From Idiomarina rhizosphaerae (GTDB lineage: Bacteria > Pseudomonadota > Gammaproteobacteria > Enterobacterales > Alteromonadaceae), in NCBI RefSeq assembly GCF_024159085.1, contig NZ_JAMZDE010000008.1:124001-188000 (forward strand): 64,000 nucleotides of DNA, read 5' to 3'. Positions 10,134 through 18,897 of the stretch are shown here, in pieces. Position numbers and translations under genes: made by a program. Numbering within the stretch: the first letter of the stretch is position 1; each line of letters starts with the position of its first letter. Under the pieces are notes generated by a model that worked only from the letters and a program-made list of their open reading frames with translations, had not been told where the DNA came from and searched no databases.

Positions 10134-10826
10134 CTAGCTAGTCTTTGAGAGTTTGCTGTGCGCAAACGTCAATACTTGTTCCAACACGTCCTCTATGGAC
10201 GTATCAGTGGAATCCAGATACAACGCATCCTCAGCTGGCTTAAGAGGTGCCACCGAGCGATTCGTATCACGATCATCTCTTTCTTTAATTTCGTTCACTA
10301 ATTGATCAATGTTAGCATCAAAACCTTTTTCCTTCAATTGCTCAAAGCGTCGTCTTGCACGCTCTTCGGCAGAAGCTGTCAAAAAGATTTTGGCATCGGC
10401 ATCAGTGAAAACGACAGTTCCCATATCACGACCGTCGGCTACCAGACCCGGAAGCTCCTTAAACCCACGCTGGCGGCGCAGTAAAGCTTCTCTGACTCTT
10501 GGTAAAGCCGCTATTTTTGACGCCATATTACCCACTTGTTCGGTGCGGATGGTCATGGTCACATCCTCACCTTCAAGAATAATATGTGTCAATGAGCGTT
10601 CTTCTTCTGCTTCAAACTTCACATCCAGATGCGCAGCCAAAGCCACCAGGCTTTCTTCATCTTCCGGCGTAAAGTCGTGATGCAAAGCCGCTAATGCCAG
10701 CACGCGATAAATCGCACCACTGTCCAGCAAGTGCCATCCTAGCTTTTCAGCCAATAATCGACTGATTGTTCCTTTTCCTGCCCCACTCGGCCCGTCAATC
10801 GTAATGACTGGAATATGAGTTGTCAT
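10134..10826 (-). CDS. cmk: Cytidylate kinase
   Basis: This phosphorylates CMP and dCMP with ATP. The P-loop GPSGAGKGT is near residue 12, LLDSGAIYR and [13 protein letters not shown] are the nucleotide-binding and core motifs, and [11 protein letters not shown] is the lid. I chose the ATG at 10826 (230 residues, [12 protein letters not shown]), since GAGGA lies at good spacing and E. coli Cmk starts at the same place; an ATG at 10859 would add 11 residues unlike the family. It follows aroA by about 97 bp and precedes rpsA as in E. coli. Confidence 0.95.
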   Translation of the reverse strand: MTTHIPVITIDGPSGAGKGTISRLLAEKLGWHLLDSGAIYRVLALAALHHDFTPEDEESLVALAAHLDVKFEAEEERSLTHIILEGEDVTMTIRTEQVGNMASKIAALPRVREALLRRQRGFKELPGLVADGRDMGTVVFTDADAKIFLTASAEERARRRFEQLKEKGFDANIDQLVNEIKERDDRDTNRSVAPLKPAEDALYLDSTDTSIEDVLEQVLTFAHSKLSKTS

Positions 10827-10923
10827 AAAATCCTCTAATTGCTCTGCATTACGCAGCATTTAGCCGCGCAATTATACGCATTTGTAAAAAAATTGCATTA
10901 ATCAAAGTCAGCGAGTCTAAGAG

Positions 10924-12213
10924 TTAACTGTGACAGAGCCGTGAAAACTCGGAAAAATAGTCGGGGTAGGTCTTCGCACAACAACCGGGATCATTGATTG
11001 TTACGCCAACAGAGGAAAATGCCACCAAGGAAAAGCACATTGCCATGCGGTGGTCGTCATACGTATCAATTGCAGCATGTTGCCAGTGTTTCAGCGGTTC
11101 AATACGGAGAAAGTCCTCGCCCTCATCCACTGTGGCACCAAGCTTGCGCAACTCAGTCGCCATAGCATGAAGCCGGTCAGTTTCTTTAACCCGCCAGTTT
11201 GCGACATTACGAATTGTCGTCGGCTTATTTGCGAATAAAGCCAGTGGCGCGACTGTCATTGCCGCATCGGGAATATCATTAAAGTCCTGGTCAATGCCCT
11301 GTACACTTCCTGTGCCGGATACGGTAATGCTATTTTTATGGTAGCTCACTGACGCGCCCATGGCTTCTATGACTTCGGCAAAACGTTTGTCGCCCTGAAT
11401 AGAGTTTTTACCAACACCGATAATCTCAACCGGACCTTTACCTAACAACGCGGCAGCCATCCAATAAGACGCAGCACTGGCATCGCCTTCGACCCAGTAT
11501 TCGCCGGGCGACTGATAGCATTGCCCACCGGTAATAGCGTAGCGCTGAGGAGAGCATTCTTTTATCGAAATGCCAAAGTCTGCGAGCATTTGCAGCGTCA
11601 GTTCAATGTAAGGCCGTGAAACCACATTCCCTTTTAATGTCAGGGTTGAATTACCGGGCAGTAACGGAAGCGCCATCAGCAAGGCCGAGATAAACTGGCT
11701 GGATACCGAACCATCAATTTCAAAGTGACCCGACTTTAAACCAGAAGTCATTTCTAAAGGAGGAAACCCTGTCTCACCCAGATAGTTAACCCCGGCACTC
11801 TGAGGCTGTAAAGCATCAACTAAGTGCTTAACCGGGCGCTCATGCATTCGGGCATCACCTTTTAACACTACCGCTTGATGTTCGCTTTTTAATGTTGCCG
11901 CTAACACGGCTATGAGCGGCCGCATTGCCGTACCGGCGTTTCCCAGATAGAGATCAGAAGCAGATTTGTTCCAATGCCCTCCTAAACCATGCACCCGGGT
12001 AGTGAGTTTGTCATCTTCAAAGCTCACTCCCAATGCATTAAGAGCTTCACGCATGCGGCTAGTGTCATCGCTAACCAGTAAATTATGTAAGGTGACGGGA
12101 GTCTGGCATAAAGCAGCCATAAGCAATGCCCGGTTAGCAATGCTTTTTGAACCGGGTAAGGTGACAGTACCGCGACAATGCTGTCGCGGCTCTAACTGAA
12201 TAGAATTAACCAC
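10924..12213 (-). CDS. aroA: 3-phosphoshikimate 1-carboxyvinyltransferase (EPSP synthase)
   Basis: The enzyme joins phosphoenolpyruvate to shikimate 3-phosphate in chorismate synthesis. LPGSKSIANRALL near residue 20 and LGNAGTAMRPL near residue 90 are the substrate-binding motifs; VSSQF, RVKETDRL and YDDHRMAMCFS follow in the expected order. Length is 429 (E. coli 427). The start is a GTG that overlaps the end of hisC by 8 bp; no nearby ATG is available and alignment with E. coli begins about two residues later. The motif with unsubstituted GNAGTAMRP is the glyphosate-sensitive class I type by family knowledge. Confidence 0.95.
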   Translation of the reverse strand: MVNSIQLEPRQHCRGTVTLPGSKSIANRALLMAALCQTPVTLHNLLVSDDTSRMREALNALGVSFEDDKLTTRVHGLGGHWNKSASDLYLGNAGTAMRPLIAVLAATLKSEHQAVVLKGDARMHERPVKHLVDALQPQSAGVNYLGETGFPPLEMTSGLKSGHFEIDGSVSSQFISALLMALPLLPGNSTLTLKGNVVSRPYIELTLQMLADFGISIKECSPQRYAITGGQCYQSPGEYWVEGDASAASYWMAAALLGKGPVEIIGVGKNSIQGDKRFAEVIEAMGASVSYHKNSITVSGTGSVQGIDQDFNDIPDAAMTVAPLALFANKPTTIRNVANWRVKETDRLHAMATELRKLGATVDEGEDFLRIEPLKHWQHAAIDTYDDHRMAMCFSLVAFSSVGVTINDPGCCAKTYPDYFSEFSRLCHS

Positions 12214-13309
12214 GCAGCTTTTTCATTGCCTTAATAAAGGCTTGATTTTCTTCAGGCAGGCCAATGCTGACACGTAAATGATTAGGCAACTCATAGCCAC
12301 CTACAGGACGTACAATAACGCCTTCATGAAGAAGCTCGTCATAAAGCTTCTCAGCATCGGGCCCAACTTCTATGGTTAAAAAGTTACCATAAGATGGAAT
12401 GTAGTTAAGTCCTGAATCTTCACAAAAGTCAGTTAACTGCTTCATACCCTGTGCGTTTAATTCAACGGCTTTTTGCAAATAGGCATGATCATCTAATACC
12501 ACTTCAGCCGCTTTCAGTGACAACGAGTTCATATTGAACGGCTGACGAATACGGTTAAGGACATCTGCCACACCTTCGTCGCTGACGACGTAGCCTGCGC
12601 GCAAACCGGCTAAGCCATAAGCTTTAGAAAACGTCCGGCTAACCACCAGGTTAGGATATTCTATTATCCACTCTACCGACGGCGCTCGTTCGTCTTCCGG
12701 CACATATTCGTAATAAGCTTCATCCAGAACCACAATAATATGCTGCGGTATTTTATCCAGGAAGCTTTTCAGTGCTGAGGTTGATAAAAACGTACCCGTT
12801 GGGTTATTCGGGTTAGCAATAAAAATCATCTTGGTTTTATCGGTAACGGCTTTTGCCATACCATCAAGATCGTGCCCGTAATCTACTGCGGGAACAGCAA
12901 CAGGTTTAGCACCAATAGCCTGAGTCACCAGCGGATACACTACAAATGCGTGTTGTGAGAAAATAACTTCGTCTTTATCCGACACAAAGGTACGGGCTAA
13001 AATTTCCAGAACATCGTTAGAGCCGTTACCCAGAGTTATTTGCTGCGTTCCAACTTCATGTAACTCAGCCAGACGGCTTTTAAGGTAGTAACCGTTAGCA
13101 TCGGGGTAACGCACTAAATCAGTTAACTCGGCTTCCAGCGCGGTTTTTACTTTGTCACTCAAACCCAGAGGGTTCTCATTTGAAGCCAGCTTAACCACGT
13201 GCTGCAGACCTAACTCACGCTGTAATTCAGACGTAGGCTTACCTGCCTGATACGGACGTAATTGCTTCACTCCGGGATTAACCAGTTCTAATGCATTAAA
13301 TTCTGCCAT
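12206..13309 (-). CDS. hisC: Histidinol-phosphate aminotransferase (HisC family)
   Basis: This 367-residue PLP enzyme of fold type I has SNENPLGLS near the N-terminus, ANPNNPTGTF, VVLDEAYYEY and the lysine motif SRTFSKAYGLAGLRAGY. It transfers the amino group between glutamate and imidazole-acetol phosphate. It sits between serC and aroA and away from any other his gene, so it may instead, or also, work on aromatic substrates such as phenylpyruvate; HisC paralogues in this position are often so interpreted. It overlaps aroA by 8 bp and follows serC by 32 bp. Confidence 0.88.
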   Translation of the reverse strand: MAEFNALELVNPGVKQLRPYQAGKPTSELQRELGLQHVVKLASNENPLGLSDKVKTALEAELTDLVRYPDANGYYLKSRLAELHEVGTQQITLGNGSNDVLEILARTFVSDKDEVIFSQHAFVVYPLVTQAIGAKPVAVPAVDYGHDLDGMAKAVTDKTKMIFIANPNNPTGTFLSTSALKSFLDKIPQHIIVVLDEAYYEYVPEDERAPSVEWIIEYPNLVVSRTFSKAYGLAGLRAGYVVSDEGVADVLNRIRQPFNMNSLSLKAAEVVLDDHAYLQKAVELNAQGMKQLTDFCEDSGLNYIPSYGNFLTIEVGPDAEKLYDELLHEGVIVRPVGGYELPNHLRVSIGLPEENQAFIKAMKKLRG

Positions 13310-13341
13310 AGCGATTCACTACCTTTTTTTATTCTATTTAT

Positions 13342-14427
13342 TCAGCCAAGCTTGCGCTCGAAATCTGCCATATAACTTAGCAATGCTTCTACGCCTTCCA
13401 CCGGCATTGCGTTATAAATACTAGCTCTCATACCACCGACAAAGCGATGGCCTTTTAAACCCAGTAAGCCTTCTTCTTTGGCGCCTTTTAAAAACGCTTC
13501 ATCGAGTTTGTCGTCGGCCAACTGGAAAGGAACATTCATAATTGAGCGATAAGCGGGGTTAATTTTATTGCTGTAAAAATCGGACTTATCGACAAAGTCA
13601 TAGATAAGCTGCGCTTTATGACGATTGCGTTCGCCCATAGAGGTTAGTCCGCCCTGAGCTTTTAGCCACTTGAATACCAACCCAGCCAGGTACCAGGCAA
13701 AGGTGTTGGGCGTGTTGTACATAGACCCGTCTTTCGCCTGAAGCTGGTAATCCATAATAGACGACACCTGCTTCTGCGGCTCGCCTAATAGAGACTTTTT
13801 AACAATGGCAATGGCAAAGCCGGAAGGACCTATGTTCTTCTGAGCTCCAGCATATATGACGCCAAACTTAGAGACATCCAGTGGTTCAGAAAGGATGTTC
13901 GATGACATATCGGCGACAATTGGCGCTTTTACATCAGGAATCTCATGCAACGCAATACCATCGACGGTTTCATTAGGACAATAATGAAAATAGGCGGCAT
14001 TTTCAGACAATTTCCAGTCTTTTGGAGACTGAATTTCTTTGCCTTTAGCGCCTTCCTGAACTTGCCCGGCAACATTCACTCTGGAAACAAACTTCTCGGC
14101 TTCCCGGATAGCAAAACCGGACCAAATTCCTGTATCCAGATAATCTACGGTGGCATCCGGTGACGCAATATTTTGCGGAACCGCAGAAAACTGGCCGCGT
14201 CCACCGCCCTGCAAAAAGAGGACTTCATAGTCATCAGGTACGTTTAACAGGTCGCGCAGGTCTTGCTCAGCTTCACGTGCCATATGAACATAAGCAGGGT
14301 CGCGATGAGAAATTTCCATTACCGACACACCCTGCCCATTCCAATTCAATAACTCTTCCTGGGCTTGCTTCAAAACGTCGACCGGCAGCATTGCCGGTCC
14401 GGCAGAAAAGTTAAACAACTGACTCAT
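13342..14427 (-). CDS. serC: Phosphoserine aminotransferase
   Basis: This 361-residue fold-type I PLP enzyme makes phosphoserine from 3-phosphohydroxypyruvate and also serves pyridoxal phosphate synthesis. It starts [15 protein letters not shown], has ISHRDP near residue 40 and the cofactor lysine in [13 protein letters not shown] near residue 197. The start ATG overlaps the gyrA stop in ATGA, implying translational coupling with gyrase, a link seen as gene order in several gammaproteobacteria. Length matches E. coli SerC (362). Confidence 0.96.
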   Translation of the reverse strand: MSQLFNFSAGPAMLPVDVLKQAQEELLNWNGQGVSVMEISHRDPAYVHMAREAEQDLRDLLNVPDDYEVLFLQGGGRGQFSAVPQNIASPDATVDYLDTGIWSGFAIREAEKFVSRVNVAGQVQEGAKGKEIQSPKDWKLSENAAYFHYCPNETVDGIALHEIPDVKAPIVADMSSNILSEPLDVSKFGVIYAGAQKNIGPSGFAIAIVKKSLLGEPQKQVSSIMDYQLQAKDGSMYNTPNTFAWYLAGLVFKWLKAQGGLTSMGERNRHKAQLIYDFVDKSDFYSNKINPAYRSIMNVPFQLADDKLDEAFLKGAKEEGLLGLKGHRFVGGMRASIYNAMPVEGVEALLSYMADFERKLG

Positions 14428-17060
14428 GACTCGTCGGAACCTTCTTGATTTTCGGTATTGTCTTCAGCTGCGGTTTCACCTTCTTCAGCAACCTCGCCGT
14501 CAATTAACACTTCATCTTCATCAATTTCATCAATTCGCTGCAGGCCAACGACTTTTTCGTCATCGGCGGTGCGAATTAAGCGCACGCCCTGAGTGTTACG
14601 GCCAACGGTTGAAACCTCGTTGACGCGAGTTCTTACCAGAGTGCCTTTATTACTGATAAGCATGATTTCATTGCCGTCAATAACTTCCATGGCACCTACA
14701 ACTGAACCATTACGTTCGCTGACTTTAATAGAGACAACACCTTTGGTGGCACGACTCTTAGCCGGATATTCAGTTAGCGGCGTACGTTTGCCGTAACCGT
14801 TTTCAGTCACGGTTAATACATTCGCTTCTTCCTCTTCGTATTCGCGAGGAACAATCAGTGATACAACACGCTGCCCGTCTTCCAGGCGAATACCACGTAC
14901 ACCAGTGGCGGTACGGCCCATTGAACGCACCTGCTCTTCAGCAAAACGCACCACTTTACCAGCGTCAGAGAACAGCATGATTTCTCCGTTACCGTCAGTG
15001 ATATCAACACCAATCAGTTCGTCGTCATCAACCAGGTTCAGTGCAATGATGCCGCCGTTACGAGGACGTGAGTACTCTGGTAATGGCGTTTTCTTAATTG
15101 TGCCTTTGCGCGTTGCCATAACAACGAATTTATCTTCCGGATAGTCCCGTGTTGGCAGAATAGCGGTAATACGCTCGTCGGCTTCCAGCGGTAACAAGTT
15201 CACTATTGGTTTACCACGAGACGCACGGCTTGCCAGCGGCAACTGGTAAACTTTCATCCAGTAAATACGACCACGGGTTGAGAAGCATAAAATGGTGTCA
15301 TGCGTGTTCGCTACCCAGAGTCTTTCTATAAAGTCTTCGTCTTTCATCTTAGTGGCGGCTTTACCTTTACCACCACGACGTTGTGCCTCGTACTCAGTCA
15401 GAGGCTGATACTTCACATAGCCTTCGTGAGAAAGTGTCAGAACAACGTCTTCTTCGTTGATTAAATCTTCCATGCTGATGTCGTGTGCAGCAGCAGTAAT
15501 ATCCGTTTTACGCTCATCACCGAAGTTGTTACGTATTTCTACCAGTTCTTCACGAATCACTTCCATCAGGCGTTCTGAGCTGTTCAGGATATGCAGCAGT
15601 TCAGCAATCTGCTCTAACAGGCCTTTGTATTCATCCAGAATTTTTTCGTGCTCTAAACCGGTCAGTTTGTGCAGGCGTAAATCCAGAATAGCCTGAGCCT
15701 GTTCTTCGGTCAGGTGATAGTTACCATCGCGAATGCCGTATTCTTCCGGCAGATGATCAGGACGCGCAGCATCAACGCCGGCAGTTTCCAGCATTGCGGC
15801 AACATCACCCAGCTGCCATGCGCAGGCAATTAGTCCAGCTTTAGCTTCAGCAGGCGTTGGTGAGCGACGGATAAGTTCAATAATTTCGTCGATATTAGCC
15901 AGCGATATCGCCAGACCCTCCAAAATATGAGCCCGTTCACGTGCCTTACGTAATTCGTAGACTGAGCGACGCGTGACTACTTCGCGACGGTGACGAATAA
16001 AGCAGTCCAGCATGTCACGCAGGTTAAACAAGCGCGGCTGACCTTTATCCAGGGCAACCATGTTGATGCCAAAGACAACCTGTAACTGAGTATTAGCGTA
16101 CAAATGGTTAAGAACAACTTCGCCAACATCACCACGACGAATTTCAATAACGATACGCATACCGTCTTTGTCAGACTCATCACGCAGTGCACTTATACCT
16201 TCAACGCGTTTTTCTTTAACCAGCTCAGCAATTTTTTCAATTAAGCGAGCTTTATTCACCTGATACGGAATTTCCGTAACAATGATGGTTTCTTTACCCG
16301 TTTTCTCATCAACTTCAATTTCAGCCTGAGCGCGCAAATGAATACGGCCACGACCCGTTTTATAAGCTTCGACAATACCGCTACGGCCAGAAATTGTCGC
16401 CGCTGTCGGGAAGTCCGGTCCCGGGATGTATTCCATTAACCCTTCAACATCAATCTCCGGGTTATCAATCATGGCAAGTGAACCGTCGATAACTTCGGTC
16501 AGGTTATGTGGTGGAATATTGGTTGCCATACCAACGGCAATACCGGAAGAACCGTTAACTAATAGGTTAGGTACGCGGGTAGGCAGAACGTCTGGAATAC
16601 GCTCAGTACCATCATAGTTGTCTACAAAATCAACCGTTTCTTTATCTAAATCGGCGAGTAACTGATGCGCAATTTTCGCCATGCGAATTTCGGTATAACG
16701 CATCGCGGCAGCGGAATCGCCGTCAACCGAACCAAAGTTACCCTGGCCGTCGACCAGCATATAACGCAAGGAGAAGTTCTGTGCCATACGTACAATAGTG
16801 TCGTAAACAGCACTATCACCGTGCGGGTGATATTTACCAATAACGTCACCAACGACACGAGCTGACTTTTTATAAGGTTTATTAAAGTCGTTGCGCAATT
16901 CGTTCATTGCGAACAAGACTCGTCTGTGTACTGGCTTCAGGCCGTCACGAACATCTGGTAAAGCACGCCCAACAATGACGCTCATGGCATAATCGAGGTA
17001 CGAGCTCTTTAGTTCGTCTTCGATATTTACCGGTGACACTTCTCTGCCTAGATCGCTCAT
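14424..17060 (-). CDS. gyrA: DNA gyrase subunit A
   Basis: This 878-residue topoisomerase subunit breaks and rejoins DNA. The catalytic tyrosine lies in [11 protein letters not shown] near residue 122. The quinolone-resistance region reads [19 protein letters not shown], so the residues equal to Ser83 and Asp87 of E. coli are wild type. After the breakage-reunion domain and coiled coil comes the C-terminal pinwheel with the GyrA-box QRRGGKGK, and then an acidic Glu/Asp-rich tail of about 35 residues. It is the first gene of the leftward run; the 149-bp gap to ubiG must hold its promoter. Confidence 0.97.
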   Translation of the reverse strand: MSDLGREVSPVNIEDELKSSYLDYAMSVIVGRALPDVRDGLKPVHRRVLFAMNELRNDFNKPYKKSARVVGDVIGKYHPHGDSAVYDTIVRMAQNFSLRYMLVDGQGNFGSVDGDSAAAMRYTEIRMAKIAHQLLADLDKETVDFVDNYDGTERIPDVLPTRVPNLLVNGSSGIAVGMATNIPPHNLTEVIDGSLAMIDNPEIDVEGLMEYIPGPDFPTAATISGRSGIVEAYKTGRGRIHLRAQAEIEVDEKTGKETIIVTEIPYQVNKARLIEKIAELVKEKRVEGISALRDESDKDGMRIVIEIRRGDVGEVVLNHLYANTQLQVVFGINMVALDKGQPRLFNLRDMLDCFIRHRREVVTRRSVYELRKARERAHILEGLAISLANIDEIIELIRRSPTPAEAKAGLIACAWQLGDVAAMLETAGVDAARPDHLPEEYGIRDGNYHLTEEQAQAILDLRLHKLTGLEHEKILDEYKGLLEQIAELLHILNSSERLMEVIREELVEIRNNFGDERKTDITAAAHDISMEDLINEEDVVLTLSHEGYVKYQPLTEYEAQRRGGKGKAATKMKDEDFIERLWVANTHDTILCFSTRGRIYWMKVYQLPLASRASRGKPIVNLLPLEADERITAILPTRDYPEDKFVVMATRKGTIKKTPLPEYSRPRNGGIIALNLVDDDELIGVDITDGNGEIMLFSDAGKVVRFAEEQVRSMGRTATGVRGIRLEDGQRVVSLIVPREYEEEEANVLTVTENGYGKRTPLTEYPAKSRATKGVVSIKVSERNGSVVGAMEVIDGNEIMLISNKGTLVRTRVNEVSTVGRNTQGVRLIRTADDEKVVGLQRIDEIDEDEVLIDGEVAEEGETAAEDNTENQEGSDES

Positions 17061-17209
17061 AGTTTATTCCCTAAATATAGATCCGCATATTCATTGTTAT
17101 TTTGATCCAATCATTGTACCCATCCCAAACGCGTCTCGCACCCTCTTTTTCTTATTCTTTGCCTGAGGTAGACTAGCCGCGTTATCCATCTCTTAAAGAC
17201 GCATAATCT

Positions 17210-17941
17210 ATGACCACCAGTCGCTCTAAAAGTGAACAAAAAAACGTCGATCCGGAAGAGATCGCAAAATTTTCAGCCCTTGCCTCGCGCTGGTGGGCCC
17301 CCGATGGAGAATTCAAACCCTTACATAAAATAAACCCCGTTCGGCTGGGATTTATTGAAAACCATACTGAAGGCCTGTTCGGTAAAAAGGTATTAGATGT
17401 CGGCTGTGGTGGTGGGTTACTGAGCGAAGCTATGGCTGAGCGCGGCGCTCAGGTTACAGGGGTTGATTTAGCCGAACAGTCATTAAAAGTGGCACGTTTG
17501 CACGCCTTAGAAAGCGGGCGTCAAATCGACTACCAATGCATTGCTATCGAAACTCTGGCGCAACAGCAGCCAGCAAGCTTTGATGTGGTGACTTGTCTGG
17601 AGATGCTAGAGCATGTACCTGACCCTGAAGCTATTGTAAAAGCCTGTGCTAAAGCACTAAAACCTGGCGGGAAGATCTTTTTTTCCACGCTAAACCGGAA
17701 TGTAAAGTCCTGGCTGTTAGGTATTGTTGCCGCTGAGCATGTTTTAGGCTGGGTTCCCAAAGGAACTCATCAGCATCAACGTTTTATCAAACCATCAGAG
17801 CTACTGCGTATGACAGATGCCGCCGCGTTAGAAGATATCGCCATTAATGGTCTTATCTTTAATCCACTGAAAGGCTTTGTTCTTTCAGAAAAAGATGTTG
17901 ATGTGAATTACATTATCGCTTTAAAGAAGCCGGAGTCATAA
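17210..17941 (+). CDS. ubiG: Ubiquinone biosynthesis O-methyltransferase UbiG
   Basis: This 243-residue SAM-dependent enzyme makes both O-methylations of the ubiquinone ring. It has FSALASRWWAPDGEFKPLH near residue 22, the SAM-binding motif VLDVGCGGGLLSEAMAERGA near residue 62, CLEMLEHVPDP and LKPGGKIFFSTLNRN. The stop TAA is directly followed by the ATG of gph, so the two genes are tightly coupled. This gyrA/ubiG divergent arrangement is known from E. coli. Confidence 0.95.
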   Translation: MTTSRSKSEQKNVDPEEIAKFSALASRWWAPDGEFKPLHKINPVRLGFIENHTEGLFGKKVLDVGCGGGLLSEAMAERGAQVTGVDLAEQSLKVARLHALESGRQIDYQCIAIETLAQQQPASFDVVTCLEMLEHVPDPEAIVKACAKALKPGGKIFFSTLNRNVKSWLLGIVAAEHVLGWVPKGTHQHQRFIKPSELLRMTDAAALEDIAINGLIFNPLKGFVLSEKDVDVNYIIALKKPES

Positions 17942-18625
17942 ATGGCCTCATCAGACAAAAACTCTCCGGTAAAGGCGGTGTTATTCGATTTGGATGGCAC
18001 GCTGCTTGATACAGCCCCAGATCTGGGTGCTGCACTGAACGCCGTATGCGAACAATACGAACGCCCTGCCGTTACGGCTGAGGTGTTTACTCCAGTCGCG
18101 TCCCATGGTTCCAGAGGTATGCTGCAGCTAGCTTTTGCCAATGAGTACAGCGACATGGAAGCCGAACTGCGACACGCTTTTCTCAGTGCCTATAAAGAGA
18201 ATATAGCTACTCATACGCAACCCTATCCCGGAGTTCTGGAGCTACTTGCGGTGCTGCAGCGTGAATCCATTCAGGTTGCCATAGTCACCAATAAACCAGA
18301 GCGGCTCACTCAACAATTACTGCCTCACTTTCCGGAGTTTGAAGCTATTCGCGTGGTCGTAAGCGGTGATACCTTAAGCGTGGCGAAACCCTCGCCGGAA
18401 CCTTTATTCTATGCAGCTGAAAAACTGGGAATAGAACCTGCTGACTGTCTTTATGTCGGAGACGCAGAACGGGATATCGAAGCCGGTCGCAATGCCGGCA
18501 TGGTTACGGTGCTTGCCGAATATGGCTATATTAGCAATGAGGATCAGCCACAACGCTGGCAAGCCGACTATCATATCGCCTCACCACTGGAGTTACTTAA
18601 GTTACTTGCTATTGATAACTCTTGA
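17942..18625 (+). CDS. gph: Phosphoglycolate phosphatase (Gph family HAD)
   Basis: This is a 227-residue HAD phosphatase with motif I LFDLDGTLLDTAPDLG, motif II VTNKPERL and motif III KPSPEPLFY with VGDAERDIEAGRNAGM. It dephosphorylates 2-phosphoglycolate formed during repair of DNA ends. The ubiG-gph pair with no gap is typical of gammaproteobacteria, where some relatives are named MupP and act on MurNAc-6-phosphate in cell-wall recycling, mainly in pseudomonads. Gph-like function is favoured but the substrate is not certain. Confidence 0.87.
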   Translation: MASSDKNSPVKAVLFDLDGTLLDTAPDLGAALNAVCEQYERPAVTAEVFTPVASHGSRGMLQLAFANEYSDMEAELRHAFLSAYKENIATHTQPYPGVLELLAVLQRESIQVAIVTNKPERLTQQLLPHFPEFEAIRVVVSGDTLSVAKPSPEPLFYAAEKLGIEPADCLYVGDAERDIEAGRNAGMVTVLAEYGYISNEDQPQRWQADYHIASPLELLKLLAIDNS

Positions 18626-18757
18626 TCTATAAACATGTTTTGAAAGATCAAAAAAATATATAGCAGAATTACCAGCGCAAACTCACGCCAAACATAGGCT
18701 GACAAAAAATCAAGATTTCTAAATCAAAATTATTCCTGTTTTTGCCCGTAAATTTAC

Positions 18758-18786
18758 TTGATCGAAGTGGCAGTTAGACCTAGCAT
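18758..18786 (+). promoter_or_regulatory. Candidate sigma-70 promoter for the nrdAB operon
   Basis: TTGATC (18758-18763) and TAGCAT (18781-18786) are separated by 17 bp. The pair stands upstream of the two NrdR boxes and would start transcription about 105 bp before nrdA. Hexamer matches are moderate. Confidence 0.4.
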
Positions 18787-18802
18787 ACTCTTCATTCCCA
18801 AG

Positions 18803-18859
18803 ACACTAGATATTGTGTAATTATCGCCCTGTACAACTAATAAGCACAATATCTTGTGG
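18803..18859 (+). promoter_or_regulatory. Two NrdR boxes upstream of nrdA
   Basis: Two 16-bp imperfect palindromes match the NrdR consensus acaCwATATATwGtgt: ACACTAGATATTGTGT at 18803-18818 and GCACAATATCTTGTGG at 18844-18859. Their centres are 41 bp apart, close to four helical turns, as in known tandem NrdR sites. NrdR is the ATP/dATP-sensing repressor of ribonucleotide reductase genes, so nrdA-nrdB-yfaE should be under its control. The nrdR gene is not in this window. Confidence 0.85.
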
Positions 18860-18897
18860 CTACAAACATATAACAAAAAGCTAAGAGTCGGCGCAAA

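Noticed and set aside
16426-16617. Antisense frames within gyrA, hrpA, pheT and other large genes
   Set aside because: Conserved sense genes cover them and they have no family resemblance or start context.
17101-17135. TGATCC-like sequence in the gyrA-ubiG gap, considered as another ECF promoter
   Set aside because: No CGTAAT-type element at 15-17 bp, and housekeeping genes on both sides make control by a photo-stress sigma factor unlikely.
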